The translations under genes were made by a program, and so were the position numbers. Under the pieces are notes generated by a model that saw nothing but the letters and a program-made list of their open reading frames with translations, was not told the DNA's origin and ran no database searches. This document shows, one piece after another, positions 46,773-55,990 of a stretch of 64,000 bases of DNA. The stretch's first letter is position 1. Each line of letters starts with the position of its first letter. The DNA comes from Pseudomonas sp. ACM7 (GTDB lineage Bacteria; Pseudomonadota; Gammaproteobacteria; Pseudomonadales; Pseudomonadaceae), in NCBI RefSeq assembly GCF_004136015.1, contig NZ_CP024866.1, positions 739,361 to 803,360 on the forward strand, written 5' to 3'.

Positions 46773-46936
46773 AAAAGCCCGCTTTATGCGCAATGCTGTT
46801 CACTTAAGGGAAACCGGCGCTTACCCCGAAATGGGAAAGCGCCGTTTTTCTTGGACTTCGCCGCAGCACCGAAAAGCAAAAACCTTCGGTCAGCGGCTTA
46901 AGTGAACAGCATTGCGCTTTATGCGGGCTTTTTCGT
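46773..46936. terminator. terminator split by a MITE insertion
   Basis: AAAAGCCCGCTTTATGCG (46773-46790) and GCGGGCTTTTTC (46923 on) are the two halves of one hairpin. Removing 46791-46925 (element plus one target copy) restores GCCCGC-TTTAT-GCGGGC followed by a T-run. The stem is still complementary, but the loop is now over 140 bases. Confidence 0.75.
46791..46914. mobile_element. 124-bp MITE with IS4-like ends
   Basis: The ends are perfect 18-bp inverted repeats: CAATGCTGTTCACTTAAG at 46791-46808 and its complement at 46897-46914. An 11-bp direct repeat CGCTTTATGCG flanks it (46780-46790 and 46915-46925). Both the end sequence pattern and the 10-13 bp target duplication fit the IS4 family. 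It has no room for a transposase, so it must be moved in trans. Inside is a rho-independent terminator, CGGCGCTT/AAGCGCCG plus TTTTT (46815-46849), and a second small stem ACCGAA/TTCGGT (46869-46890). Confidence 0.85.
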
Positions 46937-46970
46937 GGCTGAAGATCAGCAAACTCACTGAACTTCGTGA

Positions 46971-47861
46971 TCACCACTGCAGGGTGATGGTGCTTTCGAA
47001 TGCTCTTTCCTGGCCGGTGACCGGGTCCAAAAACCGTAATCCCTGAGCGAGCAGTTTCAAAGGATTGGCATAGTCATCCTCAACATCCTTGAGTACGTGC
47101 GGATAAAACGGGTCGTTGCAGATGCTGGCGCCCAAGGCTGTCATGTGCACCCGTAACTGATGCTTCTTGCCCGTCACCGGGTAAAGCGCATAACGCCAGA
47201 GATCACCGTTCTTCTCCCTGACTTCGACAGCCGTTTCGGTATTGCTGACGCCCGGACCTTCCTGCATGCGGAAGAAAGGCTCGCCATCGATGAGGCGACT
47301 CTTATGGACCAATGGAAAAGAGCGTTCAGGCAACGCTCGGGCAATTGCCTCGTAGCGCTTTTCGATCTGCCGCGTAGGAAACAACGACTGATAGGCAGAA
47401 CGGCTCTGAGGGTTGGCGGAAAACAGCACCAGCCCCGCTGTGTGCCGGTCAATGCGATGCAAAGGCACCAGATGCGGGTTATCGAGTCGACGGATAAGCC
47501 GTCGCAACAGGGTCTGCTCCACGTATTCACCCGCGGGAGTCACTGGCAGAAAATGTGGCTTGTCCGCCACGACCAGATGCTCATCCGCGTACAGAATCGA
47601 CTCGATCACCGGGATCGGCTTTTCGTCCGGCACCTCACGAAAATAATGAATCCGCAAGCCTTCCTTGTAAGGCAGATCAAGGGCGATCGGCATGCCGTGG
47701 CCGTCGAGGACACGACCGCGAGCGATTCTGTCCAGCCATTGTTCACGACCGATGGCGCTGAAGTGTTCGCACAGACAATCGAGCACGGTCTGCCACGGAC
47801 CAGGCGGCAAGTAGAGCGTGCTGGCCTGGTTGTGTGCAGCAGAAAAAGATGAAGTGGACAT
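46971..47861 (-). CDS. RluA-family RNA pseudouridine synthase
   Basis: A 296-residue synthase of the RluA/RluC/RluD group. The catalytic motif HRIDRHTAGLVLF carries the essential Asp; KPHFLPVTPAG and the late TGKKHQLRVHM are the usual neighbours. The leading 85 residues may form a degenerate S4-like RNA-binding part. It resembles the TruC/RluA-like YqcB branch, but the target uridine cannot be told. The ATG at 47859-47861 has a weak leader; there is an open frame seven codons further. Confidence 0.85.
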   Translation of the reverse strand: MSTSSFSAAHNQASTLYLPPGPWQTVLDCLCEHFSAIGREQWLDRIARGRVLDGHGMPIALDLPYKEGLRIHYFREVPDEKPIPVIESILYADEHLVVADKPHFLPVTPAGEYVEQTLLRRLIRRLDNPHLVPLHRIDRHTAGLVLFSANPQSRSAYQSLFPTRQIEKRYEAIARALPERSFPLVHKSRLIDGEPFFRMQEGPGVSNTETAVEVREKNGDLWRYALYPVTGKKHQLRVHMTALGASICNDPFYPHVLKDVEDDYANPLKLLAQGLRFLDPVTGQERAFESTITLQW

Positions 47862-47931
47862 ACGAAAGTTCTAACCCTCAATACAGGGCGGCATTATCCA
47901 ACAGCGGCCGGAACGAACCTAGAAGAGAACC

Positions 47932-48249
47932 TCAAGCCGGTATCTGCGCGCGCGCTGCCGCTTCGGTGAACTCCTTGAGCCAGCGCAGCACATCGACTGC
48001 CTCCCAGCGACCAGGGTCATAAAGCGCATACAACAAACCCTGATAGCCCACGACATCCAGCTGCCGGTGATAGCCCGCACGCTGGAACAAGGCTTCGATT
48101 TCGGCGAAACAGGTATTGAAATGCAGTTTATTGAAGGGGGTTTTTCCTTCTGTCACCAGGCCATCCAGACGCAATTCGAGGACAGCCTCGCGCACCACGT
48201 CCGCCGACATCCGGTTCACGCTGTTCTTCAATTGTTCGACATTGACCAC
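47932..48249 (-). CDS. conserved hypothetical protein (105 aa)
   Basis: A 105-residue protein rich in helices (VNVEQLKNSVNRMSADVVREAVLELRLDGL, then NKLHFNTCFAEIEALFQRAG). I do not recognise a named domain. The composition is acidic-amphipathic with no signal peptide or membrane segment, so it is probably cytoplasmic. It lies between the pseudouridine synthase and glutaredoxin-like genes, all on the minus strand with gaps of 70-170 bp. Standard GC and codon use suggest a genuine resident gene. Confidence 0.65.
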   Translation of the reverse strand: MVNVEQLKNSVNRMSADVVREAVLELRLDGLVTEGKTPFNKLHFNTCFAEIEALFQRAGYHRQLDVVGYQGLLYALYDPGRWEAVDVLRWLKEFTEAAARAQIPA

Positions 48250-48418
48250 AATTCATCCCTCTCACGCCCGGACCGCCTGCCCAAACCCGAAAACCAGGGG
48301 TGCAAGGCAGGCATCACGAATAACTGTATACGCATACAGTATCCGATCAGTGCCGGTAAAGCCAAGGGGGTCCATCGCAAAGTTCGACAGGCGGAACATC
48401 GCCATCCGCGACAACGGC

Positions 48419-48655
48419 TTAACGCAGGAACGCCACTACCTGATCGGCACTGAACGGCCAGCCCAGCTCCGCGCCAGTATCGACCCGCCGTAATACCGGA
48501 ATACGCAGACTGTAAGCTTCGAACCATGTTTCATCGTCCGCGATATCCACCAGTTCCACCAGCAGACCGCGCTCGACAAATTCCATCAGCATGGCTTCTG
48601 CCACTTCACAGAGATGACACCCAAGGGTGCCGAACAGCTGACATTCAGGAAGCAT
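48419..48655 (-). CDS. glutaredoxin-like protein (DUF836 type)
   Basis: A 78-residue thioredoxin-fold protein with the redox motif GTLGCHLCEVAE (CxxC) near the N-terminus and the cis-Pro segment RIPVLRR. The length fits the small glutaredoxin-like group found beside many housekeeping genes. The partner is not known. A 170-bp space separates it from the next gene. GAGCGCT-type leader before the ATG is weak. Confidence 0.85.
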   Translation of the reverse strand: MLPECQLFGTLGCHLCEVAEAMLMEFVERGLLVELVDIADDETWFEAYSLRIPVLRRVDTGAELGWPFSADQVVAFLR

Positions 48656-48863
48656 GAGCGCTCTACCGAAAAAATTAAGTCATCATTCTAGGCCCGCCCC
48701 GAAAAGCCGTCGAGCCATTGAATGCTCTACCCTTGAGCCATAACGGCAACGGGTCGCGGCAATACGCTGACGCACATCAGTCGCCTTCCATATCCTTTGC
48801 GCGATGCTCACGGATTATTTGCCTCTACGCTTGAATTGCCAGCGTCCATCACCGGAGTTTTTT

Positions 48864-50576
48864 GTGTTCGCTAACCTGTTGATCATCCTCGCCTCCTCCC
48901 TGGTGGTGATTGCACTGTTCCAGCGCCTGCGATTGCCACCGGTGCTGGGCTACTTGTGCGTGGGGCTGATCGTCGGGCCAACTGCATTCAACTGGGTGAA
49001 TGAAAGCGAAGAGTTGCCGGACCTCGCCGAGTTGGGCGTGGTGTTTCTGCTGTTCTCCCTCGGGCTGGAGTTTTCCCTGTCGAAAATGCTCGTGTTGCGC
49101 CGAGTGGTGTTTGGCCTTGGCAGTCTGCAAGTGCTGTGCTCCGGGATGCTGCTAGGTGGTTTGCTGATGCTGCTCGGCATGCCGATCACGCCTGCGTTGT
49201 TACTCGGCGCCGGCCTGTCGCTGTCTTCCACGGCCATTGTCAGTAAAGAGTTGAGCAGTCTCGGCGAGATTTTCAGCAGTCACGGCCAGAATGCCATTGC
49301 CGTGTTGCTGTTCCAGGACGTCGTCGCGGTATTGCTGCTGACCCTGGTGCCCGTGTTCGCTGGCAGCAGCGATCAGGCCTGGTATTGGGCGCTGCCACTG
49401 ACGCTGGGTAAAACCGTCGTGTTGTTCGTCGGTCTGCTGCTGGCCAGTCACTGGTTGCTGCCGCGGCTGTTCCATGAAGTGGCGGCTGCCCGTTCCCCGG
49501 AACTGTTCGTGCTACTGGCGCTGGTGATTGTTCTGCTGACGGCGTGGCTGACTCACCTGCTCGGTCTCTCGCCTGCTCTGGGTGCGTTTCTCGCTGGCAT
49601 GCTGCTGGGGGAAAGCCACTACCGGCATCAGATCGAGGCCGACATCCGCCCGTTTCGCGACATCCTGCTCGGGTTGTTCTTCGTCAGTATCGGCATGCTG
49701 ATCGACTTGCAGTTGTTCGCCAACCACGGCCTGCTGATTCTCGGCCTGACCCTGGGCTTGTTGCTGCTCAAGGGCAGCGTCGTTGCGCTGCTGGTCAAAT
49801 GGCGCGGCAGCGATGGCGAAACCGCCTGGCGCAGCGGCCTGGCATTGGCTCAGGGCGGCGAGTTCTGCTTTGCGCTGATGGCACAGATGCAGCAGAACAA
49901 ACTGATGCCCGCGGATTTTGGCGGTCTGCTGCTGGCGGCGACCTTCTGTTCGATGCTGGTCACGCCGTTGCTGCTGCGCGCCGCGCCCCACGTCGCCACG
50001 CGCCTGCACCGCAAGCCCAATGAAGAAGCGAAACTCGAGGAAATCAGCGCACTCAACGCCGACTTGCATAACCATGTAGTGATCTGTGGCTATGGTCGTG
50101 TAGGTCAGTCAATCGGACGCGCACTACGCAATGCGCAGCAACCCTATATCGCACTGGATACTGATCCGGTGCGTGTCCACGAAGCCGCCGTGGGTGAAAC
50201 CTGTGTGCATTATGGCGACTCACGCCGCGGTGAACTGCTGGTCGCGATAGGGCTGGAGCGCGCCAGACTGTTGGTGATCGCCGTGGATCAGGCCGACATC
50301 GCTTTACTGATCCTCAAGGAAGCGCGGCGACTCAACGCGACAGTGCCTATTCTGGTGCGCACACGCGACGACAGCCAGCTGGCCGAGTTGAAGGCAGCCG
50401 GCGCCAGCGAAGTCGTGCCCGAACTGCTGGAGTCGAGCCTGATGCTCGCCTCCCACGCGCTGATCATGCTGGGATTACCCGCGCATCAGGTACAGGAGCG
50501 GGCCGACCAGATTCGGCACGACCGCTATCGTCTGCTGCACGGTTTCTATCCAGGCGCTGACGACGAAGAGACCTAG
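48864..50576 (+). CDS. CPA2-family cation:proton antiporter (KefB/KefC-like)
   Basis: A 570-residue antiporter. The first 380 residues are about 12-13 membrane helices of the Na_H_exchanger type (GLIVGPTAFNW; LGVVFLLFSLGLEFSL; SLSSTAIVSKEL; FLAGMLLGES). The C-terminal part is a TrkA-N domain (VVICGYGRVGQSIGRALR) that binds nucleotides and gates transport. It is close to KefB/KefC and YbaL, though glutathione gating cannot be judged. The GTG at 48864 is preferred since CGGAG precedes it. Its end overlaps amtB by 4 bp, convergent. Confidence 0.9.
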   Translation: MFANLLIILASSLVVIALFQRLRLPPVLGYLCVGLIVGPTAFNWVNESEELPDLAELGVVFLLFSLGLEFSLSKMLVLRRVVFGLGSLQVLCSGMLLGGLLMLLGMPITPALLLGAGLSLSSTAIVSKELSSLGEIFSSHGQNAIAVLLFQDVVAVLLLTLVPVFAGSSDQAWYWALPLTLGKTVVLFVGLLLASHWLLPRLFHEVAAARSPELFVLLALVIVLLTAWLTHLLGLSPALGAFLAGMLLGESHYRHQIEADIRPFRDILLGLFFVSIGMLIDLQLFANHGLLILGLTLGLLLLKGSVVALLVKWRGSDGETAWRSGLALAQGGEFCFALMAQMQQNKLMPADFGGLLLAATFCSMLVTPLLLRAAPHVATRLHRKPNEEAKLEEISALNADLHNHVVICGYGRVGQSIGRALRNAQQPYIALDTDPVRVHEAAVGETCVHYGDSRRGELLVAIGLERARLLVIAVDQADIALLILKEARRLNATVPILVRTRDDSQLAELKAAGASEVVPELLESSLMLASHALIMLGLPAHQVQERADQIRHDRYRLLHGFYPGADDEET

Positions 50577-51781
50577 TCCTGGCTCACAGCGCCAATCTTG
50601 TGCACCGACAAGTCCGCGCCGTAATACTCTTCTTCCTGACTCAGGCGCAAGCCATGGAACGCCTTGATCGCGCCATACACGGCAAAGCCACCAGCCAGCG
50701 CCACAACCACCCCCAACGCAGTGCCGATCAACTGGCTGATCAGACTCACGCCGCCCAGCCCACCCAACGCGTTTTGGCCGAAAATGCCGCAGGCGATTCC
50801 GCCCCAGACGCCACACAAACCATGCAACGGCCAAACCCCCAACACATCGTCGATGCGCCATTTGACTTGAGCCGCAGTGAAGCACCAGACAAACAATGCG
50901 CCGGCGATGACGCCAGTGATCAGCGCACCCACCGGGTGCATCAGATCGGAACCGGCGCAGATCGCCACCAGCCCGGCCAGCGGGCCGTTATGCAGAAAGC
51001 CCGGGTCATTGCGCCCGACGATCAGCGCCGCCACGGTACCGCCGACCATGGCCATCAACGAGTTCACCGCCACCAGTCCGCTGACACCTTGCAAGGTTTG
51101 CGCGCTCATCACGTTGAAACCGAACCAGCCAACGATCAGGATCCACGACCCCAGCGCCAAAAAGGGAATGCTCGAGGGCGCGAACGCCACCAGTCGCCCT
51201 TCGCGATAACGACCATTGCGCGGCCCGAGCAACAACACCGCCGCCAGAGCCAGCCAACCGCCCATGGCGTGGACCACCACCGAGCCGGCGAAATCATGGA
51301 AGCTGGCGCCAAAGTGCTCCAGCAACCAGGCTTGCAGGCCAAAGTTGCCGTTCCAGATCATGCCCTCGAAGAACGGATAGATGAACGCCACGATCAGTGC
51401 CGTCGCGCACAACTGCGGGACGAACCGGGCACGCTCGGCGATGCCTCCGGAAATGATCGCGGGTATCGCCGCAGCAAACGTCAGCAGGAAGAAAAACTTC
51501 ACCAGCCCATAGCCATGATCAGCATTGATCACCGCCGCCGGTTGCATGAAGGTCACCCCATAGGAAATCCAATAGCCTATAAAGAAGTAGGCCAGAGTCG
51601 AAATGGCGAAGTCGCTGAGAATCTTCGACAAGGCATTGACCTGGTTCTTTTGTCGAACCGTGCCGACTTCAAGAAAGGCGAAACCGGCGTGCATCGCCAG
51701 CACCATGACCGCGCCGATCAGAATGAACAACGTATTTGAGCTATGGACCAGACTGTCCACAGCGCTTTGCAGATTTTCCAT
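50573..51781 (-). CDS. amtB: ammonium transporter Amt
   Basis: A 402-residue, 11-helix ammonia channel. The conserved pore segments are visible, including DFAGSVVVHAMGG (first pore His) and WPLHGLCGVWGGI (second). The protein is somewhat shorter than E. coli AmtB and has no cleavable signal peptide. The C-terminal tail EEEYYGADLSVHKIG fits the GlnK-binding end of Amt proteins. No glnK gene is next to it. The 305-bp upstream gap holds its promoter and an inverted repeat at 51859-51880. Confidence 0.9.
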   Translation of the reverse strand: MENLQSAVDSLVHSSNTLFILIGAVMVLAMHAGFAFLEVGTVRQKNQVNALSKILSDFAISTLAYFFIGYWISYGVTFMQPAAVINADHGYGLVKFFFLLTFAAAIPAIISGGIAERARFVPQLCATALIVAFIYPFFEGMIWNGNFGLQAWLLEHFGASFHDFAGSVVVHAMGGWLALAAVLLLGPRNGRYREGRLVAFAPSSIPFLALGSWILIVGWFGFNVMSAQTLQGVSGLVAVNSLMAMVGGTVAALIVGRNDPGFLHNGPLAGLVAICAGSDLMHPVGALITGVIAGALFVWCFTAAQVKWRIDDVLGVWPLHGLCGVWGGIACGIFGQNALGGLGGVSLISQLIGTALGVVVALAGGFAVYGAIKAFHGLRLSQEEEYYGADLSVHKIGAVSQD

Positions 51782-52087
51782 GGGGTTGGCAGACCTGAAG
51801 GCTAAAAAAGCACCAAAGCAGTTCGCGCAGACAATTCATGCACCAAGTTGCACCTTGCCGGGATCGGCAGATTGATCCCGATGAGCCACTTTGGCGCACA
51901 AGGTTGGAACCTTTGCGCGAGTTTTCATTATTTGAGATAAGGTTTTGCTCGAATCCTGCCCAGCAACAGCGCAACGGCGCAGGCAGACGCACCACGACGT
52001 AGCAAAAGTTGTACCAGTCATTTGTACTGAACCTTCGCGCAAGGCTCATACTCGAACGCTTCAGAAGCCACTTACGGAGATCCACCC
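51782..52087. other. divergent promoter region between amtB and the yqjD-like gene
   Basis: About 306 bp with no gene. It holds CGGGATC-N8-GATCCCG (51859-51880) and a palindrome AAGGTT-GG-AACCTT (51900-51913) extended by GCGC on both sides. A second CCTTCGCGCAAGG motif lies near 52031-52043, just before the yqjD-like gene. These could be operators or RNA hairpins. A TGG...TTG pair on the minus strand hints at sigma-54 but the GC of the -12 element is missing. Confidence 0.5.
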
Positions 52088-52402
52088 ATGGCCAGTATCA
52101 AGGCAAAGACTGCTCAAGAAATCCTGATGAACGATTTTCAGACGCTGGTCAGCGACACCGAACGCTTGCTGGAACACACCGCAACGTTGGCCGGCGATCA
52201 GGCTGATGAGTTGCGCGAGCAAATCCACGACAGTCTGCTGCGTGCGCGCGAAACCTTGAAATTGACCGAAGACTCCCTGCGCGAACGCAGCAAAGCCGCC
52301 GTTACCGCCACCGAAGATTATGTCCAGGCCAACCCATGGCAATCGGTCGGGATCGCGGCCGGCGTGGGTTTCCTGCTTGGCTTGCTGGCCACTCGGCGCT
52401 GA
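52088..52402 (+). CDS. YqjD/ElaB-like (DUF883) membrane-anchored protein
   Basis: A 104-residue protein with a long charged helix (AKTAQEILMNDFQTLVSDTERLLEHTATLAGDQADELREQI...) and a C-terminal membrane anchor (WQSVGIAAGVGFLLGLLATRR), ending in Arg-Arg. This is the standard plan of YqjD/ElaB/YgaM proteins, which bind ribosomes at the membrane in E. coli stationary phase. It is the first of three linked genes. ACGGAGATCCACCC precedes the ATG. Confidence 0.9.
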   Translation: MASIKAKTAQEILMNDFQTLVSDTERLLEHTATLAGDQADELREQIHDSLLRARETLKLTEDSLRERSKAAVTATEDYVQANPWQSVGIAAGVGFLLGLLATRR

Positions 52403-52403
52403 T

Positions 52404-52793
52404 ATGGCGATCGGCGAATCCGGCTCGTCCGCGACGGGCCCAAGCTCCTCACCGCGGCGCCTGGGTGCCGCGTTTCTTGGACTGCTGCACAGCCATGTCG
52501 AACTGTTCGGCATCGAATTGCAGGAACAAAAAGCCCGCACGGTAAGCCTGTTGCTATTCGCAGGCCTGGCGCTGGTTTTTGCCTTGCTGTTGCTGGTGGG
52601 GTTGTCGACGCTGGTGTTGATCCTGTTTTGGGACACCTACCGTCTGGCGGCAATCATCGGGCTCTGTGTTTTCTACACACTTGCGGCCATTTTCTGTGCG
52701 ATGCGCTTGAGAGCGGCGATTTTCGATGAATCGTCGCCCTTCCACGGCACCCTGGAAGAGTTGGCCAACGATCGGGAGCGTCTGCTGCCATGA
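52404..52793 (+). CDS. phage holin-like / YqjE-like membrane protein
   Basis: A 129-residue protein with two membrane helices (SLLLFAGLALVFALLLLVGLSTLVLI and AAIIGLCVFYTLAAIFCAM), flanked by polar ends. It matches the YqjE/phage_holin_3 small membrane protein plan. The ATG is right after the yqjD-like stop codon (1 base between) and it overlaps the following gene by 4 bases (ATGA). The three genes mirror E. coli yqjD-yqjE-yqjK. Confidence 0.87.
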   Translation: MAIGESGSSATGPSSSPRRLGAAFLGLLHSHVELFGIELQEQKARTVSLLLFAGLALVFALLLLVGLSTLVLILFWDTYRLAAIIGLCVFYTLAAIFCAMRLRAAIFDESSPFHGTLEELANDRERLLP

Positions 52794-53131
52794 GCCTGCC
52801 AGAACTGCCTCACAACAGCTCGCGCACCGAAATGCGCAAGGCGCTGATCCGCCTGCGCATGGAAATGCATCGCCAGGAAATCCGCCACGAATCCGCGCAA
52901 CTGCTGCAACCCTTGCAGCGTGTGCGCGGGATGACGCAAAACCTGCAAGATGGCTTCGGCATCAAGCACGCTCCACTCTGGGGCGTGGCAGCCGTCACTT
53001 TGCTGGGCTTTCTGACGGGTAAGGGCGCCAAGAGCGGTGGCGTCAGCAGCCTCACTCGACTGGTACGTCTGGGCGCCACGCTGGGGCCATTGATCAAGCT
53101 GGTCATGCAAGGCTCTTCGCGTAACCACTAA
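52790..53131 (+). CDS. YqjK-like protein
   Basis: A 113-residue protein, mostly basic, with a polar helical N-terminal half (MRKALIRLRMEMHRQEIRHES) and a hydrophobic region near the middle (HAPLWGVAAVTLLGFLTGKGA). It overlaps the YqjE-like gene by four bases. It is assigned by position and shape to the yqjD-yqjE-yqjK set; the sequence itself is only weakly diagnostic. No function is known. Confidence 0.7.
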   Translation: MSLPELPHNSSRTEMRKALIRLRMEMHRQEIRHESAQLLQPLQRVRGMTQNLQDGFGIKHAPLWGVAAVTLLGFLTGKGAKSGGVSSLTRLVRLGATLGPLIKLVMQGSSRNH

Positions 53132-53163
53132 GGCCGTTATCTGGCTGCATTCTTGCAACATCG

Positions 53164-53195
53164 GGATTGAACCTCTTTATCGAGGGGTTCAATCC
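53164..53195. terminator. strong hairpin between yqjK-like and EAL genes
   Basis: GGATTGAACC pairs with GGTTCAATCC, with an inner TC/GA pair and a short loop. No T-run follows, so it may be an mRNA-stability or regulatory hairpin rather than a terminator. It lies about 60 bp before the EAL gene start. Confidence 0.5.
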
Positions 53196-53254
53196 TGCGT
53201 GCCTGACCGGTGAACAGGTTTTATCCAATAACAAGACCAGACCAAGGAGGCCTC

Positions 53255-54418
53255 GTGATCGACGGGCAACCGCTCGCCTGTTTTCAGCCATTCATCGATA
53301 CCGCCACCGGCCGTATCGCTGGTGTCGAGGCACTGGGAAGATTGCTGCAGGCCGACGGTCAACTGACCTCGGTGGGGCCGCTGTTCGCCGACCCGCGAAC
53401 GCCCGCCATCGCGCTGCGTCGTCTGGATCGCCAGATCCGCGATAACGCGCTAAGCCGCCTGCATGAAGCGCCCTCGGACTGGTTTCTGAGCCTGAACATA
53501 TCGCCACGCTGGATCAACCGCTTGCGGCAGGACCAGGCTCTACCGAGCCTCGAGCAATTGAGCAGGCACAACGTCGATCCACAACGCATTGTCTTCGAGA
53601 TCACCGAACTGGGAGGCGATATTCAGCGCCTGACCGAAGTCGTGGCACGCTACCGACAGGCCGGCGCGAGGATCGCCATCGATGATTTCGGTGCCGGATA
53701 CTCTCAGCTTGATCGCGTACTCGCGCTGCAACCGGACATTCTCAAACTCGACATGCGCTTGTTCCAGGCCGCTGCGTTAGGTGGACCGAGCAGCGACGTG
53801 GTCAAGGCTCTGGCGCAAATGGCGGAGAAAACCGGTTGCTGGATCATCGCCGAAGGGGTGGAAACCGAAGCTCAACTGAGTTTTGCCCTGGAGTGCGGTT
53901 CGCGCTACGTTCAGGGTTTTCTGTTCGCCCGGGCGCAAGCCGGTTTCTTTGCCTCGGACGCCTTTGTCGAGCGCTTCGCGCAACTGCGTCAGCGCTATGT
54001 TCAGCAGAAGCTGGATGAGCGCGGTCGCCTGATGATCATGCGCCAGCAACTCAGCGAGCTGATGACCATCCTGCAAGCATGGGCTCAGGCCCGCGCGCCG
54101 CTCAGTGCCTTGCCACAACTGGATGCATTTCCCTGGCTGCTGCGCTTCTACCAATGCGACCGCCACGGCACGCAACTGACGCCCAACCTTGAATGGCGCA
54201 ACAACGGCTGGGAGGCCGACAATCGCTACCTAGGCCACAACTGGTCATGGCGCCCCTACTTCTATCACCTGCTGGCAGAGGGTTGGGATGAGCGAAGACT
54301 GACGCTCTCCAATACTTACCGCGATGCCACCAGCAACCAGTATTGCCTCACCGCCGGGCAATTTTTCGACCACGGCGAGCGACTGCTGCTCATCGATATC
54401 GACGCCGTCGGGCTGTAG
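53255..54418 (+). CDS. EAL-domain c-di-GMP phosphodiesterase with C-terminal sensor-like domain
   Basis: A 387-residue protein. The EAL domain (about 5-235) has every metal/catalytic motif: GVEALGR, SLNISPRW (Asn), VFEITE, IDDFGAGYS (Asp-Asp), ILKLD (Lys), AEGVE and VQGFLF (Gln). It should therefore be active. The last 120 residues (PYFYHLLAEGW, LSNTYRDATSNQYCLTA) resemble a Cache/PDC-type module as at the end of YkuI. No membrane helix is seen. The GTG at 53255 is preferred because AAGGAGG lies before it. Confidence 0.87.
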   Translation: MIDGQPLACFQPFIDTATGRIAGVEALGRLLQADGQLTSVGPLFADPRTPAIALRRLDRQIRDNALSRLHEAPSDWFLSLNISPRWINRLRQDQALPSLEQLSRHNVDPQRIVFEITELGGDIQRLTEVVARYRQAGARIAIDDFGAGYSQLDRVLALQPDILKLDMRLFQAAALGGPSSDVVKALAQMAEKTGCWIIAEGVETEAQLSFALECGSRYVQGFLFARAQAGFFASDAFVERFAQLRQRYVQQKLDERGRLMIMRQQLSELMTILQAWAQARAPLSALPQLDAFPWLLRFYQCDRHGTQLTPNLEWRNNGWEADNRYLGHNWSWRPYFYHLLAEGWDERRLTLSNTYRDATSNQYCLTAGQFFDHGERLLLIDIDAVGL

Positions 54419-54487
54419 TTCCGCTTGCAGGTCCGGACGCGAACCCGGAAGCTTAAGCAATCAGTCACCTGACGGAGAGAACCAGCC

Positions 54488-55816
54488 TTGGATTGGCAAA
54501 CACTGCTTACCCGCGAACGCCTCGGAAAGCCTCTGCACAGCCCGGAAGAACTCGGTCGCAGCCCTTTCCATAAAGACCACGACCGGATCATTTTCTCGGG
54601 CGCGTTTCGCCGCCTCGGGCGTAAGACCCAGGTCCATCCGGTCACCAGCAACGATCATATCCACACGCGCCTGACCCACTCGCTGGAAGTCAGCTGCGTC
54701 GGGCGTTCGCTGGGCATGCGCGTCGGCGAAACCATCCGCAACGCCCTGCCTGACTGGTGCGAGCCCAGCGACCTGGGCATGGTGGTGCAATCGGCTTGCC
54801 TGGCCCATGACATCGGCAATCCGCCCTTCGGCCACTCCGGCGAAGACGCGATTCGCCACTGGTTCCAGCAAGCCGCCGGCCGTGGCTGGCTGGATGCAAT
54901 GAGCGAAGTCGAACGCAATGACTTCCTCAATTTCGAAGGCAATGCCCAAGGCTTCCGGGTACTCACCCAGCTGGAGTATCACCAGTTCGACGGCGGCACC
55001 CGGCTGACTTACGCCACTCTGGGTACTTATCTGAAGTACCCATGGACGGCAAAACACGCGGATTCACTGGGCTACAAGAAACACAAGTTCGGCTGCTATC
55101 AGAGCGAATTACCGCTTCTGGAACAAATCGCCCATAAACTCGGCCTGCCGCAACTCGAGGAACAGCGTTGGGCGCGCCATCCGCTCGTGTATCTGATGGA
55201 GGCTGCCGATGACATCTGCTACGCGCTGATCGATCTGGAAGACGGTCTGGAAATGGAGTTGCTGGAGTACGCTGAAGTCGAGTCCCTGTTGCTGGACCTT
55301 GTGGGTGACGATCTGCCGGAAACCTATCGCCAGCTTGGTCCACTGGATTCGCGCCGGCGCAAACTGGCGATCCTGCGAGGCAAAGCCATTGAACACCTGA
55401 CCAACGCCGCAGCACGGGCCTTTGTCGAGCAACAGGACGCGTTGCTGGCAGGCACGCTGCCCGGTGATCTGGTGGAGCACATGCACGGCCCTGCCAAGCG
55501 TTGCGTCTTGAATGCCAAGGACATGGCGCGGAAAAAAATCTTCCAGGACAAGCGCAAGACCCTGCATGAAATCGGCGCCTACACCACCCTGGAAATCCTG
55601 CTCAACGCCTTCTGCGGTGCTGCACTGGAACAGCATAACGGTCGAACGCCGTCTTTCAAGAGTCGCCGAGTCCTCGACCTGTTGGGTAACAATGCGCCCG
55701 ATCCTCACGGCTCATTGCACGCCTCGTTTCTACGGATGATTGACTTCATCGCCGGCATGACCGACAGCTATGCAAGCGAAATGGCGCTGGAGATGACCGG
55801 TCGTTCGAGCCGCTGA
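54488..55816 (+). CDS. dGTPase-like HD hydrolase
   Basis: A 442-residue HD-domain triphosphohydrolase. The first HD histidine is in [10 protein letters not shown], and [13 protein letters not shown] holds the second His-Asp. [29 protein letters not shown] and a C-terminal helical part match dGTPase family members, which split dNTPs into nucleoside and triphosphate. It starts with TTG at 54488 with GGAGAG at 54475-54480. It follows the EAL gene by 70 bp. Confidence 0.88.
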   Translation: MDWQTLLTRERLGKPLHSPEELGRSPFHKDHDRIIFSGAFRRLGRKTQVHPVTSNDHIHTRLTHSLEVSCVGRSLGMRVGETIRNALPDWCEPSDLGMVVQSACLAHDIGNPPFGHSGEDAIRHWFQQAAGRGWLDAMSEVERNDFLNFEGNAQGFRVLTQLEYHQFDGGTRLTYATLGTYLKYPWTAKHADSLGYKKHKFGCYQSELPLLEQIAHKLGLPQLEEQRWARHPLVYLMEAADDICYALIDLEDGLEMELLEYAEVESLLLDLVGDDLPETYRQLGPLDSRRRKLAILRGKAIEHLTNAAARAFVEQQDALLAGTLPGDLVEHMHGPAKRCVLNAKDMARKKIFQDKRKTLHEIGAYTTLEILLNAFCGAALEQHNGRTPSFKSRRVLDLLGNNAPDPHGSLHASFLRMIDFIAGMTDSYASEMALEMTGRSSR

Positions 55817-55990
55817 TGAGACCCGGGTGATCAGCCATTACACCGCCTGCAATGGTTGATTTGCCTCTCAAACCCCACCAAGTGCACTCAACGTTCGCCG
55901 AATCCCCCTACAACATGTGCTGAGCTAACTGATCGATTATTCGGTAACGTCGCGAAATAATCTCGCTTCCTTCAGTTCGACAGAAGAAGC

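Noticed and set aside
51782..51900. Possible sigma-54 promoter for amtB
   Set aside because: A TGG-N8-TTG pair occurs on the minus strand, but the required GC at the -12 element is absent.
51741..52085. Minus-strand frame in the amtB upstream region
   Set aside because: It overlaps the amtB start and promoter region, has no ribosome site or family resemblance.
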